Positions 8,235 to 17,761 of a DNA stretch of 64,000 nucleotides are shown one piece after another. The notes beneath the pieces are model-generated. The model was not told the origin of the DNA. It made no database searches and saw nothing but the letters and a program-made list of their open reading frames with translations. Source of the DNA: Erwinia phyllosphaerae (lineage in GTDB: Bacteria > Pseudomonadota > Gammaproteobacteria > Enterobacterales > Enterobacteriaceae). Position 1 is the stretch's first letter. Every line of letters begins with the position of its first letter. Made by a program: the position numbers and the translations under genes. The DNA lies in NCBI RefSeq assembly GCF_019132875.1, contig NZ_JAHSPF010000001.1, positions 186,001-250,000 of the forward strand, written 5' to 3'.

Positions 8235-9785
8235 TCAGGCTATTTTAAAGATAGCAATAGTGCGAATAAGCTGAGCGGCCTGGTCTTCCAGCGAAGCTGC
8301 TGCGGTGGCGGCTTCTTCCACCAGCGCGGCGTTCTGCTGGGTTACTTCATCCATCTGGCTGACTGCCGTACTTACGTGCTCAATACCGTTTACCTGTTCG
8401 CCAGAGGCGGAGAAGATTTCGGCCATAATCTGCGAAACGTTACCGATAGAAGCAACAATGTCATCCATCGTTTTTCCGGCGTTAGCCACCAGCTCGCTGC
8501 CTTCCGTAATACGCAGGCTTGAGGTTTCAATCAGTGCTTTAATCTCTTTAGCCGCCACCGCGCTGCGCTGCGCCAGCGCACGGACTTCGGATGCCACCAC
8601 GGCAAAGCCTCTTCCCTGCTCACCGGCGCGTGCTGCTTCAACAGCGGCGTTAAGCGCCAGGATATTCGTCTGGAAAGCGATGCTTTCTATCGTGCTGATA
8701 ATGTCGGCCACGCTTTTGGAACTGTCATAGATGGCAGACATGGTCGAGACCACTTTGCCAACCACCGCTCCGCCATGCTCCGCCACGCGTGACGCATCGG
8801 AGGCAAGGCCGCTGGCGTGCTGCGCGTTAGAGGAGTTCTGACGCACCGTTGCGGTCAGCTGCTCCATGCTGGCAGAGGTTTCTTCAAGCGATGCAGCCTG
8901 TTCTTCCGTACGGCTGGAGAGATCGGTGTTTCCAGAGGCCACCTCTTTCGCTGCGCTGTCAATAGAAGCGGCGGCATCCTGGATTTCAGAAACCACTTTC
9001 TTCAACTGCGTCTGCATAACGGCAAAATTTTCAATCAGCACGCCGGTTTCATCTTTTGAACGAGCCACCAACACCGTTGACAAGTCGCCGGCTGCAATAG
9101 CGCGAGCGGCGTTTACCGCCTGATGCAAAGGCACGGTAATGGAACGGGCCAGCAGATAGCCAAGCGTAGAGGCAACAATCAGTCCAGCCAGCGCGCCAAA
9201 CAGCAGGGTTAGCCTGGTCTGCGCTTCGGTGGAATCCACGGTAGCCTGGCGTTTAACCAGTAAACCCTGCTCATCCCCGGCCAGCTCGTTGATGATTTGA
9301 CGCATAGCGTCCATCTGCGTTTTGCCTGTGTTGGCCTGGAAAGCGGCCTGGAAAGCCTCCCCGGAGAGCGTGCCGGCATTCAGGGCACGGCGCCTTTCAA
9401 TCAGCGGCGTCACAAAAGACGCTTCCCAGGCCTGCTCCTGCGCGGCCAGCCGGGCTAGCCGATCCTGCTGCTTTTCATTATCTGAAGTCAGCGATTTTGC
9501 TTGCTGGACATGCTGGGAAAACGTTTTCTGGCCTTCCGTCCAGGGTGCCAGCATTTCCTCTTTGCCGTTGATGGCGTAACCACGTAGTCCCGTTTCCATA
9601 TTAACCAGGCTTAACGTTAGCCCCCGGCTTTCATCTATCACGCGCCAGGTATGCACGTTCCAGTTATTTGAATCGATAATCCGCGAGAAGTTAATGTAAA
9701 AGGTTGCGCAGAGCAGCAGAAGCAGCGCTACGACAACGCCAAAAGCAGCAACGAATTTGGTACTCACCGAAAGGTTTCTAAACAT
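8235..9785 (-). CDS. methyl-accepting chemotaxis protein
   Basis: A 516-residue chemoreceptor of the Tsr/Tar topology. TM1 is at about 8-30, followed by a periplasmic four-helix sensor resembling CHASE3 (about 35-175). TM2 is at about 180-202, a HAMP domain follows to about 255, and the signalling domain contains the hairpin tip [19 protein letters not shown] and [19 protein letters not shown]. There is no NWETF-like CheR tether at the C-terminus, which ends IAIFKIA. The ligand is unknown. The start at 9785 ([11 protein letters not shown]) puts TM1 at the N-terminus; the frame stays open upstream for 34 codons, but those residues are not membrane-like. It stands alone with its own terminator. 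Confidence 0.9.
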   Translation of the reverse strand: MFRNLSVSTKFVAAFGVVVALLLLLCATFYINFSRIIDSNNWNVHTWRVIDESRGLTLSLVNMETGLRGYAINGKEEMLAPWTEGQKTFSQHVQQAKSLTSDNEKQQDRLARLAAQEQAWEASFVTPLIERRRALNAGTLSGEAFQAAFQANTGKTQMDAMRQIINELAGDEQGLLVKRQATVDSTEAQTRLTLLFGALAGLIVASTLGYLLARSITVPLHQAVNAARAIAAGDLSTVLVARSKDETGVLIENFAVMQTQLKKVVSEIQDAAASIDSAAKEVASGNTDLSSRTEEQAASLEETSASMEQLTATVRQNSSNAQHASGLASDASRVAEHGGAVVGKVVSTMSAIYDSSKSVADIISTIESIAFQTNILALNAAVEAARAGEQGRGFAVVASEVRALAQRSAVAAKEIKALIETSSLRITEGSELVANAGKTMDDIVASIGNVSQIMAEIFSASGEQVNGIEHVSTAVSQMDEVTQQNAALVEEAATAAASLEDQAAQLIRTIAIFKIA

Positions 9786-10094
9786 CTTATTCACGCTCTC
9801 AAAAGGGGGAAAGGTGCGCGACAGGCACTTATCTTGACAATCACTACTATCGGCACAACCTATTCGAGCTTTAAAGCTTCTGCACAATTCCGTCTCATTT
9901 TTCAGCTAACGCATTCACTAATCTGAACTATTTTTTTAAGCCAAAGGCAGCGGAAAAAAAGTTACAGACGAAGAAAAAATCAGGAAAAAAGGCGTAAAGC
10001 AGGCAAAAATAAAGCCCGAACCGGGATTTCCCCGTTCGGGCTTGCAGAGCAACTGTTTAAGATGACGATAAAAAGCTATCGATTGTTATAACTG
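9786..10094. other. intergenic region between phoH and chemoreceptor gene
   Basis: An AT-rich stretch holding the chemoreceptor promoter region and, at 10013-10042, the phoH terminator. No open reading frame worth reporting and no clear regulatory box was seen. Confidence 0.5.
10013..10042 (-). terminator. phoH terminator
   Basis: The inverted repeat AGCCCGAA...TTCGGGCT with a run TTTATTTTT on the minus strand, about 50 bases past the phoH stop codon. Confidence 0.85.
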
Positions 10095-10883
10095 TTAACC
10101 ATAAGCCATCAGCGTATGCTGGCAGAGCTGTGAGCGTACGCAATCTTCTTTACCAAAACGCACCACGCCAATCATCTCGTCCTCTTTGAAGCGGGCCAGC
10201 GCATCGCTGAGGCCGGAGTGAACGTGTGACGGCAAATCGCACTGTGTGATATCGCCGTTCACGATAACGGTAACGTTTTCCCCAAGGCGAGTCAGAAACA
10301 TCTTCATCTGGGCGGCGGTGACGTTTTGCGCCTCATCAAGGATCACCACGGCATTTTCGAAGGTACGTCCGCGCATATAGGCAAAAGGTGCAATCTCAAC
10401 CTTACCTATTTCGGGACGCAGGCAGTACTGCATAAAGGAAGAACCAAGACGTTTAACCAGAACGTCATAGACCGGCCGGAAGTATGGAGCGAATTTTTCT
10501 GCGATGTTGCCGGGCAAAAATCCCAGATCCTCGTCCGCCTGCAGTACCGGACGCGTCACTATGATCCTCTCTACATCCTTATTTATCAGGGCCTCGGCCG
10601 CTTTCGCAGCGCTAATCCAGGTTTTACCGCAGCCTGCTTCGCCTGTGGCGAAAATCAGTTGCTTCGTCTCTATGGCTTTAAGATAGTGCGCCTGAGCTTC
10701 ATTACGGGCTTCAATCGGTGAATGGTCGCGGCTGTCGCGCGCCATGCCAATTGCATCCAGCCCACCCATCTGCACCAGCGAGGTGACCGATTCATCTTCA
10801 CGCTGACGATGACTGCGTGAATCGCTACGAAGCACACGCCTGGCTTCACGACGAGCTTTGATCACTGCTTTCTGTCTTCCCAT
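10095..10883 (-). CDS. phoH: PhoH-family ATPase
   Basis: A 262-residue cytosolic ATPase that aligns along its length with E. coli PhoH. Walker A GEAGCGKT is at residues 81-88 and the Walker B-like VVILDEAQN lies near 183. The family-typical VTRPVLQADEDLGFLPG and VNGDITQCDLP are present. PhoH proteins are linked to RNA metabolism and phosphate starvation, but the exact role is unsettled. The start ATG is preceded by AAGGTG. I could not see a convincing Pho box upstream. Its place between efeUOB and serX follows the E. coli order. Confidence 0.95.
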   Translation of the reverse strand: MGRQKAVIKARREARRVLRSDSRSHRQREDESVTSLVQMGGLDAIGMARDSRDHSPIEARNEAQAHYLKAIETKQLIFATGEAGCGKTWISAAKAAEALINKDVERIIVTRPVLQADEDLGFLPGNIAEKFAPYFRPVYDVLVKRLGSSFMQYCLRPEIGKVEIAPFAYMRGRTFENAVVILDEAQNVTAAQMKMFLTRLGENVTVIVNGDITQCDLPSHVHSGLSDALARFKEDEMIGVVRFGKEDCVRSQLCQHTLMAYG

Positions 10884-11428
10884 AGTGGCACCTTACAGTT
10901 GGTTTCATTTCCCACACCCGATAAGGCGGTGCGATTACGTGAACGCTTTAGAGGTTTTGGCGGCTTCCTTGTAAGCCTTAGCTGGCCTTTGGAATGGTAC
11001 TCGGGACAAAGATACGGGTACCGGATGGTGTTGAAAAGAGTCGGCACGAAGTGAAAAAAAGAGGGAGAAAGTCACCGGGGCAATGAGGCCCTCGCGTAAG
11101 GATGCGATATTTGTCTGACGCTTATGTCCGTAAAAGGACTTGTCCATTCGCGATCTCCGTGTTGCACACTGGAAACATCTGACGCCTGATAATTAAATTT
11201 CAACATATTCCCACAATAATGCAACATTAAATTTGCAGGCGAGGCAGAGGAAACTACTGAATAACAGGACGCGTACGCGATGGCTAAATTAACAGGTGAT
11301 AAAATTCAATGAGATAGCTATTGATAATCGAGGAACACTTTTTTCTAAATAGTGAGAACTGGTTAGAAAGTTGGCAATTGATTAAAAAACAACCTTCCGC
11401 ACGAGGCGTAACGGAAGGTTGAAAACCA
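10884..11428. other. phoH-efeB intergenic region
   Basis: A stretch of 545 bases containing the phoH 5' region and the efeB terminator. It holds a 70-codon open frame (10935-11147, minus) with no recognisable features, which is probably not a gene. Between 11190 and 11380 the sequence is AT-rich and shows nothing I can name. Confidence 0.5.
11384..11421 (-). terminator. efeUOB operon terminator
   Basis: CAACCTTCCG (11390-11399) pairs with CGGAAGGTTG (11412-11421). On the minus strand the stem is followed by TTTTTT. It lies just past the efeB stop at 11429. Confidence 0.9.
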
Positions 11429-12709
11429 TCAGGCCTGAAGTAAAGCTTGTCCAAGATAATGTTTGTCGTCAACGACGCCGGGCAGCGCGAAAAAATAACC
11501 GCCGCCGACGGGTTTGATATATTCTTCCAGCGCCTCACCATTGAGTCTTTTTTGTACAGCAAGAAAGCCTTTTTGCAAATCGTGCTGATAGCAAACAAAC
11601 AGCAGTCCCATTTCCAGCTGGCCAGAATTAGACACGCCCAGCGAGTAGCTGTAGCCACGACGCAGCATCAGGTTTTCCTGGGTCTGAGGCGTGCGCGGGT
11701 TTGCCAGACGGATATGCGCGTCCAGCGGTGTAATCGTACCTTGCGGATCGCTGGCGTAGTCCGGCACATCGTGCTCGTTAAGCATGCCTAACGGCGCACC
11801 GCTGTGCTTGACGCGGCCAAAAATGTTTTCCTGTTCCCGCAGCGGCGTGCGATCCCAGAATTCAACATGAAACTGTATAATCCGGACGGCCTGATAGCTG
11901 CCGCCGACTGCCCAGCCAGGCTCATCCTGCTTAGTGGTCACCCATAAGATTTTATCCATCAGTGAGCCATCGGCCGTATTGGGATTGGCCGTGCCGTCTT
12001 TGAAGCCCAGCAAATTAATCGGCGTCTCTTTACCCTGGCTGCGCGCTGCGTGGTCCGAGATAAACCCTTCCCGCCGCCAGCGAACGCTAAGGAGATCCGG
12101 CGTATGCTTGATGATATCACGCAGCGCATGGATAACGGTGTCGTTGGTGTTAGCACAGATTTGCAGCAGCAGATCGCCATGGCACAGGCTGGCATCCAGA
12201 GCATCGTTAGGAAAACGCGTCATCGGCTGTAACCTGCGCGGCTTTAACGCCTGCAGGCCATAGCGTTCGTCAAACAAGGCATTGCCGACCGAAACCGTTA
12301 TCGTCAGGTTATCGGGATAAATCGTTTCACCCAGGATACCGGAATCCATCGGCGGCAGGCGAGGATTAGTGACCAGCGGCGCTTTACCGCCCCGGGTCAA
12401 AAAAGCAATGCGATCGGTCAAAAGTCTGAACAGGCGTTCCAGATCGGCCTTATCCGCAGCCAGCACGTCAAAGGCCACCAGCATCATCGCCGCCTGCTGT
12501 GGCGTGACGATGCCCGCCTGATGCGGGCCGAAGAAAGGCTGGGTCTGCTGTCGGGCATTGGGCGACAGCGCGCCCGGCGAAAACGATTTTTCCGTCGCGC
12601 CATGTGCCGGACAGCCGCCCGTCAGCGCGACGCCGCCAAGAATACCCATTCCCTTAAGCAGACGGCGGCGCGAAGGCAGCGCCGCTTCGTCATCAGCTCG
12701 CTTTACCAT
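11429..12709 (-). CDS. efeB: deferrochelatase/DyP-type peroxidase EfeB
   Basis: A 426-residue periplasmic haem peroxidase of the DyP family, third gene of the efeUOB ferrous iron uptake system. A Tat signal is visible: [10 protein letters not shown] at residues 13-22 followed by a hydrophobic stretch. The DyP hallmark GFKDGTANP lies near residue 233, and the later Asp, His and Arg haem-pocket region is intact. The ATG follows the efeO stop by one base, which suggests translational coupling. An intrinsic terminator follows. Confidence 0.95.
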   Translation of the reverse strand: MVKRADDEAALPSRRRLLKGMGILGGVALTGGCPAHGATEKSFSPGALSPNARQQTQPFFGPHQAGIVTPQQAAMMLVAFDVLAADKADLERLFRLLTDRIAFLTRGGKAPLVTNPRLPPMDSGILGETIYPDNLTITVSVGNALFDERYGLQALKPRRLQPMTRFPNDALDASLCHGDLLLQICANTNDTVIHALRDIIKHTPDLLSVRWRREGFISDHAARSQGKETPINLLGFKDGTANPNTADGSLMDKILWVTTKQDEPGWAVGGSYQAVRIIQFHVEFWDRTPLREQENIFGRVKHSGAPLGMLNEHDVPDYASDPQGTITPLDAHIRLANPRTPQTQENLMLRRGYSYSLGVSNSGQLEMGLLFVCYQHDLQKGFLAVQKRLNGEALEEYIKPVGGGYFFALPGVVDDKHYLGQALLQA

Positions 12710-12710
12710 A

Positions 12711-13826
12711 CTAATCCAGTCCCAGCGTTCCGCGCAGTAAAGCCAGGTCTTCCGCCAGCGTAGTGACAGGCCCTTTCATCGCGGTACGGTCGGCGCTGGT
12801 TAACTTGTCATAGGATTCAAATCCTTCGCCGCTGCGATATTTAGATAAAACCGCGTCAACTTTCTTAAAGTTAGCGTCGATTTTCGCCAGCAGGTCGGGA
12901 TTGGCTTTTTGCAGCATTGGACGCAGCAGGTTAACGATCTTTTGTGCACCATCAATGTTGGCCTGGAAATCCCACAGGTCGGTACGGCTGTAGCGATCTT
13001 CTTCGCCGGAAATTTTGCTGGAAGCAACCTCTTCAACCAGATCGGCCGCACCACCCACCACTTTACCCGGCGGGAAAGCCAGTTCGCTGACGCGTTTTTG
13101 CAGTTCCAGCGTGTCGGCATAGAGCCTGTCGGCGTAGCTTTCCATGCCTTTGGTTGACTTGTCGCCCCACAGCGCTTTTTCCAGGCGGTGGAAGCCGGTG
13201 AATTTAGGATCGGCGGCCTTTTTCTCATAGTCATCTTCACGGGCATCAATGCTGCCGTCCAGATCGGAGAAAAGCTCAGCGATTGGCTCAATACGCTCGT
13301 AGTGCGCGCGCGTTGGCGCATAGAGCGCCTGCGCTTTCTCAATGTCGCCCGCTTTAACCGCATCGGTAAAGGCTTTGGTGCCCGTAACCAGCGCGGCTAC
13401 TTCACTGTTGACCCAGGTCTTGTAGTCGGCCAGTGGGCCAGCCAGCTGCATCAGCACCGGCTGCGCGTCTGACTTATCCTGCGCACCTTTCACCACCAGC
13501 TTGCCTTTAGGGTTGCTGAGCAATCCACAGGTCATTTCATATTCGCCCGCTGCAAGATTAGCGGTCAGCTTTTGCGTAAAACCTGGCGCGATGTTTTCCC
13601 GCTCTTCCACCACCATGACCCCTTTCAGGATCTCCCACTCCAGCCCTTTCTGGCTGTTGTTCTGGATAATAAACTGCGTCTTACCGGCATTGACGGTAAC
13701 GTTCATCGGCTCGCACTGCTTGTCGTTAACCGTGATTTTTACCTGGGGTACATTTGCAGCCAGAGCAGCAGAAGAACAGGCCAGCAGCGCTGCCGCCAGC
13801 GACGTCTTACGAAAACGGTGAATCAT
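12711..13826 (-). CDS. efeO: iron uptake system protein EfeO
   Basis: A 371-residue periplasmic protein with a Sec signal (residues 1-23, ending ALAAN), an N-terminal cupredoxin-like domain to about residue 115, and a C-terminal imelysin-like (M75) domain with the HxxE motif in [11 protein letters not shown]. EfeO is proposed to bind iron and hand it to the EfeU permease. Length and domain order match E. coli EfeO. It lies 30 bases after efeU on the same strand. Confidence 0.95.
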   Translation of the reverse strand: MIHRFRKTSLAAALLACSSAALAANVPQVKITVNDKQCEPMNVTVNAGKTQFIIQNNSQKGLEWEILKGVMVVEERENIAPGFTQKLTANLAAGEYEMTCGLLSNPKGKLVVKGAQDKSDAQPVLMQLAGPLADYKTWVNSEVAALVTGTKAFTDAVKAGDIEKAQALYAPTRAHYERIEPIAELFSDLDGSIDAREDDYEKKAADPKFTGFHRLEKALWGDKSTKGMESYADRLYADTLELQKRVSELAFPPGKVVGGAADLVEEVASSKISGEEDRYSRTDLWDFQANIDGAQKIVNLLRPMLQKANPDLLAKIDANFKKVDAVLSKYRSGEGFESYDKLTSADRTAMKGPVTTLAEDLALLRGTLGLD

Positions 13827-13856
13827 GATAAATCCCTTAGGTGTAAGCCGAACAAA

Positions 13857-14684
13857 TTAACGTGAAATTGCCGCAGCCGAAGGCCGTGCAGGCAGACAAT
13901 AAAGCAGCAGCGCAGGAATGAAATAGCAAAGCCAGACCGTGACCTCACTGACGCTTGGCGCTTCCTGATAGCCAAAAACGCCTTCCAGCAGCGTACCGGT
14001 TAGCGTACTGGTAGAAAGCACGTCGCTGAGATCGAAAGCCTGGCCCTGGAACGCGTTCCACAAGCCGGCTTCATGAAATGCACGAACGGCACTCGCCGCA
14101 AGGCCCGCCGCGACCAGCAGGATAAACAGGCTGGTCCATTTAAAGAACACCGCCATATTCAGCCGCACGCCGCCCCAGTAAATCAGCATGCCGAGCACGA
14201 TAGCCGTGGCCAGCCCCAGGATAGCGCCAACCGGCGGCGCAATACCGACATCCTGCTGAAAGGCCGCCAGCAGAAAAAAGACCGATTCCAGCCCTTCACG
14301 CGCGACGGCCAGAAAAACCATCAGCACCAGCGCCCAGCCACCGCCCTTTCCGCGCTGTAAAGCGTTATCCACCGCGCCTTCCAGATGCACTTTGATATTG
14401 CGTGAAACTTTGCGCATCCAGAACACCATTCCGGTAAGGATGCAGACGGCGACAACCGCTACCACGCCTTCAAAAAGTTCCTGTTCCTGCTGGGGAAACT
14501 CGCCGGTGGTCTCGTTGATAACGTAGCCCAGCACCAGGCAGAGCGTGGCGGCGACAAACACGCCAACCCACATTGCGCCAAACCATTCGCTGCGTTGGGT
14601 GCGCTGCAAATAGCTGGCAATCAGGCTAACGATCAGCGCGGCTTCGAGGCCTTCGCGTAACATAATCAGAAACGGCACAAACAC
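13857..14684 (-). CDS. efeU: ferrous iron permease EfeU (FTR1 family)
   Basis: A 275-residue inner-membrane permease with about seven helices. The two iron-binding REGLE motifs are present: LREGLEAAL near the N-terminus and AREGLESVFF near residue 140. The start chosen is GTG at 14684 (VFVPFLIMLREG), because GAGG lies 5 bases upstream and the protein then matches the 276-residue E. coli EfeU. An ATG 15 bases upstream (14699) lacks a ribosome site. Both REGLE motifs are intact, so it should be functional, unlike the frameshifted allele of E. coli K-12. A Fur box lies 60-75 bases upstream. Confidence 0.93.
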   Translation of the reverse strand: MFVPFLIMLREGLEAALIVSLIASYLQRTQRSEWFGAMWVGVFVAATLCLVLGYVINETTGEFPQQEQELFEGVVAVVAVCILTGMVFWMRKVSRNIKVHLEGAVDNALQRGKGGGWALVLMVFLAVAREGLESVFFLLAAFQQDVGIAPPVGAILGLATAIVLGMLIYWGGVRLNMAVFFKWTSLFILLVAAGLAASAVRAFHEAGLWNAFQGQAFDLSDVLSTSTLTGTLLEGVFGYQEAPSVSEVTVWLCYFIPALLLYCLPARPSAAAISR

Positions 14685-14742
14685 AGGCACCTCGGGCATC
14701 AAAGAAGGAACGGGCTACGGGTAAAGAAGGGTAAATCTAAAC

Positions 14743-14761
14743 GATACCGATTATCATTATC
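14743..14761 (-). promoter_or_regulatory. Fur box upstream of efeUOB
   Basis: GATACCGATTATCATTATC matches 16 of 19 positions of the Fur consensus GATAATGATAATCATTATC. It lies upstream of efeU in the promoter region and implies repression by iron-loaded Fur. Confidence 0.85.
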
Positions 14762-14878
14762 GGCATAAGAAATACAAGAGGCGGGCCGTTTATTTTCACT
14801 GTCTGAGGTGGTCTTACGCCTTCAGGCTGGCGAAACATGGAAGGAAGTGAACGCCCCGCACAATGACGGGGGAAACGC

Positions 14879-15259
14879 TTATGCGGCAGCGCTGGCTTTT
14901 CGGGGCGGGAAACGGGCGGTTCTGATATCAAATTCGGTAAAAATAGCGACGGGTTTGATGCAGTTATTACCTTTTACCTTTTTTACAAAACCGTGCTTTG
15001 CCAGCGTGGTAAGCGTGGCTGAAAGATTGCTCTTTGCCCGTCCCGACAATTCCGCCAGGCGGGAGATGCTTTCTGGTTTTTCCCGATCGATGAGATCCAG
15101 CAGCTCAAGATTTTCAGGGCTGAGGATCTGTGCGACGGCATTAAGCGATGAAAACCAGATTTTCGGCTCATCCTCAGCGGGCACATATTCTTTTCTGACA
15201 ATCGCCATTATTCGCGCGCGAAATTCATTTTCCGGCATAATACCAATAAGTGCTTTCAT
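14879..15259 (-). CDS. TumA-type HTH antitoxin (HVO_A0114-like)
   Basis: A 126-residue protein with a MarR-like winged helix at about residues 45-100, seen in SPENLELLDLIDREKPESI and RLAELSGRAKSNLSATL. This layout is typical of the HVO_A0114 family of putative antitoxins partnered with TumE-type (DUF6516) proteins. It follows the TumE-like gene by 22 bases on the same strand, with AAGGGA before its ATG, so the toxin comes first in the operon. The antitoxin probably represses its own operon. It is inserted between the iron operon and putP. Confidence 0.75.
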   Translation of the reverse strand: MKALIGIMPENEFRARIMAIVRKEYVPAEDEPKIWFSSLNAVAQILSPENLELLDLIDREKPESISRLAELSGRAKSNLSATLTTLAKHGFVKKVKGNNCIKPVAIFTEFDIRTARFPPRKASAAA

Positions 15260-15281
15260 AATAGTCCCTTGTTTTATAACG

Positions 15282-15638
15282 TCATTGGATCACTTGCGCG
15301 ATAATGTCGTCAACAGCGGTAAAAAAATGTTCCATGAGCTGTGCCGCATCAACAAAATCATAAGGCTTACCCTTATCTGTCAGCGTCTGGTGCACGTGAT
15401 CCCATCGCTGGATCCGAGCTCTTGACATTCTTTTTTGCGGACAGTGAGGCGCATGTGCATTATCCATACCGTAAACACGTTGATTATGGCGATCGTGCAG
15501 CGTTAACGAATATCTGATGCCATGTGGCCTGTTAATGCCCGGCTCTACCCGATAAGCGATAATTTCATACCAGTAGCCACAGGCATATTCATATTTTGTA
15601 CCGTGCAAGCTCAGAAGCGTTTCTAATCCATAGTCCAT
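15282..15638 (-). CDS. TumE-type toxin (DUF6516)
   Basis: A 118-residue protein resembling the TumE/DUF6516 toxin family, with the conserved pattern ETLLSLHG...GYWYEIIAYRV and GIRYSLTLHDRHNQRVYGMDNAH. The start is ATG at 15638 with AAGGA 8 bases upstream; a longer open frame to 15665 has no ribosome site. The next gene is the HTH antitoxin. The mode of toxicity of this family is not established, so the call rests on family resemblance and gene pairing. Confidence 0.72.
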   Translation of the reverse strand: MDYGLETLLSLHGTKYEYACGYWYEIIAYRVEPGINRPHGIRYSLTLHDRHNQRVYGMDNAHAPHCPQKRMSRARIQRWDHVHQTLTDKGKPYDFVDAAQLMEHFFTAVDDIIAQVIQ

Positions 15639-15761
15639 GCAACAAATCCTTGTTATATGACCCAATCATAACCCTATAAAAGTAGCGTTTCAACCTTTCG
15701 CTTTCTTAAGATCCTCATAATTAACCTGATGCCTGCCGTTATTCTGCCCCCACCCGCGCAT

Positions 15762-15787
15762 AAAAAAGGCCCGCCGAAGCGAGCCTT
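15762..15787 (-). terminator. putP terminator
   Basis: On the minus strand AAGGCTCGC-TTCG-GCGGGCCTT is followed by six T: a UUCG-capped stem and U-run 60-85 bases past the putP stop. Confidence 0.9.
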
Positions 15788-15845
15788 AGCTTGTAAACAA
15801 AGCGCTTAAGGTTTATCCACCACCTTTAAGCTTTGTCACCTACTG

Positions 15846-17330
15846 TTAACGCGAATGGAACTCGGCCTCCGCCGTTTCAAAACGCGCTACCGCCGCTGCG
15901 GAAGGCTTGCTGCCAATCATGCTGAATACCACGATAGCAATGCTGGCAAAGATGAATCCCGGAATGATTTCATACAGGTTCAGCCATGCGTATTGCTTCC
16001 AGATCAGCACGGTAGCGGCACCCACGATAATACCGGCAAGCGCACCGTTACGCGTCATGCGCTTCCAGATAAGCGAGAAGACCACTACCGGGCCGAAGGC
16101 AGCACCAAAACCTGCCCAGGCGTAGCTTACCAGTCCCAGTACGCGGTTATTGGGGTTAGAAGCCAGCGCGATAGCGATCACCGCCACCAGCAGCACCATC
16201 AGCCGCCCTACCCAGACCAGCTCGCGCTGGGTAGCGTTTTTGCGCAAAAAGTTCTTGTAGAGATCTTCCGTCAGCGCGCTGGAGCAAACCAGCAGCTGGC
16301 AGCTCAGCGTCGACATCACCGCCGCTAAAATAGCAGAAAGCAGGATCCCGGCAATCCATGGATTGAACAGAATTCGAGCCAGCTCGATAAAAATACGCTC
16401 GCTGTTATCGCTGACGCCCGCCGCCAGTTCAGGATGGTTCTGGAAATAGGCAATTCCGAAGAAACCGACGGCTACTGCGCCACCGAGGCACAGGATCATC
16501 CACGCCATACCGATACGGCGCGCGCTACGGATAGAGTGGTGAGAATCTGCCGCCATAAAGCGAGCAAGAATGTGTGGCTGGCCGAAATAGCCAAGCCCCC
16601 AGCCCAGCAGCGAAATTACCGCCACGAAGTTCAGGTTTTTCAGCATATCGATATTCTCAATGCTTTTGGCCTGAATAACCGCCAGCGAGTCGCTCAGTCC
16701 ACCTACGGCAAAAATCACCATTACCGGCGTCAGAATCAAGGCAAAAAACATCAGCCCGGCCTGGACGGTATCGGTCCAGCTTACTGCCAGGAAACCACCC
16801 ACAAAGGTATAGATGATGGTGGCGGCCGCACCGGCCCACAGCGCCGTTTCATAACTCATGCCAAAAGTGCTTTCAAACAGGCGGGCACCGGCCACAATGC
16901 CGGAAGCGCAGTAAATAGTGAAGAACACCAGAATGACCAGCGCCGAGATAACCCGCAAGATTTTGCTATGGTCTTCAAAACGGCTGGCAAAGAAATCCGG
17001 CAGCGTTAATGCATTATCGTGATGTTCGGTTTGTACGCGCAGGCGTCCGGCAACGATCTTCCAGTTCAGATAGGCACCCAACGTCAGGCCGATGGCGATC
17101 CAGCTTTCTGAAATGCCGGACAGGAAGATAGCGCCGGGCAAGCCCATCAACAGCCAGCCGCTCATATCTGATGCGCCTGCCGACAGTGCGGTTACCACGC
17201 TGCCAAGGCTACGTCCCCCGAGAATATAGTCGTCAAAATTCTTGGTCGAGCGCCAGGCCATAAAGCCGATAAACACCATGCCAAGAATATAAACGCAAAA
17301 GGTCACCATCATCGGTGTACTTACTGTCAT
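15846..17330 (-). CDS. putP: sodium/proline symporter
   Basis: A 494-residue SSS-family transporter that imports proline with sodium for use as carbon and nitrogen source. It has about 13 helices. The sodium-site segments ALSAGASDMSGWLLMGLPGA and the DTVQAGLMFF region are intact. GGAGAACCTGA precedes the ATG. It is divergent from putA, and the 431-base region between them carries PutA operator-like boxes. Confidence 0.97.
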   Translation of the reverse strand: MTVSTPMMVTFCVYILGMVFIGFMAWRSTKNFDDYILGGRSLGSVVTALSAGASDMSGWLLMGLPGAIFLSGISESWIAIGLTLGAYLNWKIVAGRLRVQTEHHDNALTLPDFFASRFEDHSKILRVISALVILVFFTIYCASGIVAGARLFESTFGMSYETALWAGAAATIIYTFVGGFLAVSWTDTVQAGLMFFALILTPVMVIFAVGGLSDSLAVIQAKSIENIDMLKNLNFVAVISLLGWGLGYFGQPHILARFMAADSHHSIRSARRIGMAWMILCLGGAVAVGFFGIAYFQNHPELAAGVSDNSERIFIELARILFNPWIAGILLSAILAAVMSTLSCQLLVCSSALTEDLYKNFLRKNATQRELVWVGRLMVLLVAVIAIALASNPNNRVLGLVSYAWAGFGAAFGPVVVFSLIWKRMTRNGALAGIIVGAATVLIWKQYAWLNLYEIIPGFIFASIAIVVFSMIGSKPSAAAVARFETAEAEFHSR

Positions 17331-17358
17331 TCAGGTTCTCCACTTATTATTGTTAATG

Positions 17359-17703
17359 TGCAACCGCCAGGCTATTTGCGTTACCGCCGGAACGTAGCGG
17401 TGCCACTCATCCCCATCCCAGGCGGGGTATCCTGCCGTAAACCGTCAGCTGGTACAACACCGCTGAATGGTTTAACACACTCGTTACATAAATTTCACCT
17501 TACATCGTTTACGGCGATCTGACAGGTTGCACTGGATCACAAACTCACCGGTAGCACCTGCCAAAAAACCCCTGTAAAACCAGAAATTGTGGCGTTTCGC
17601 AAATCTGGCCGGATTCTTGCAGCAATATTCATGCCGCTTTTAAAAAAAGCGATTTTGCACTCTGCAATCAGGGTCACATTTAACAAGGTTGCACAAAGTT
17701 GCA
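17359..17703. promoter_or_regulatory. putP-putA control region with PutA operator boxes
   Basis: GGTTGCA-type boxes bound by the PutA ribbon-helix-helix domain occur at 17359-17365 (TGCAACC, reverse), 17525-17531 (GGTTGCA), 17687-17693 (GGTTGCA) and 17697-17703 (AGTTGCA, within the palindrome GTTGCAAC). This arrangement is known from the put regulons of E. coli and Salmonella: PutA represses both genes until proline moves it to the membrane. Confidence 0.8.
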
Positions 17704-17761
17704 ACTTAAGTGATATTGCTTGCCAGTTTCATTTTTGACTATTTGCAAGGAGTTTGAAGGC

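Noticed and set aside
10935-11147. A 70-codon frame upstream of phoH
   Set aside because: No recognisable features; PhoH similarity begins only at 10883, with its own ribosome site.
10884-11280. A second Pho box, upstream of phoH
   Set aside because: Searched for 11-base-spaced CTGTCAT-like heptamers on the minus strand; none is convincing.
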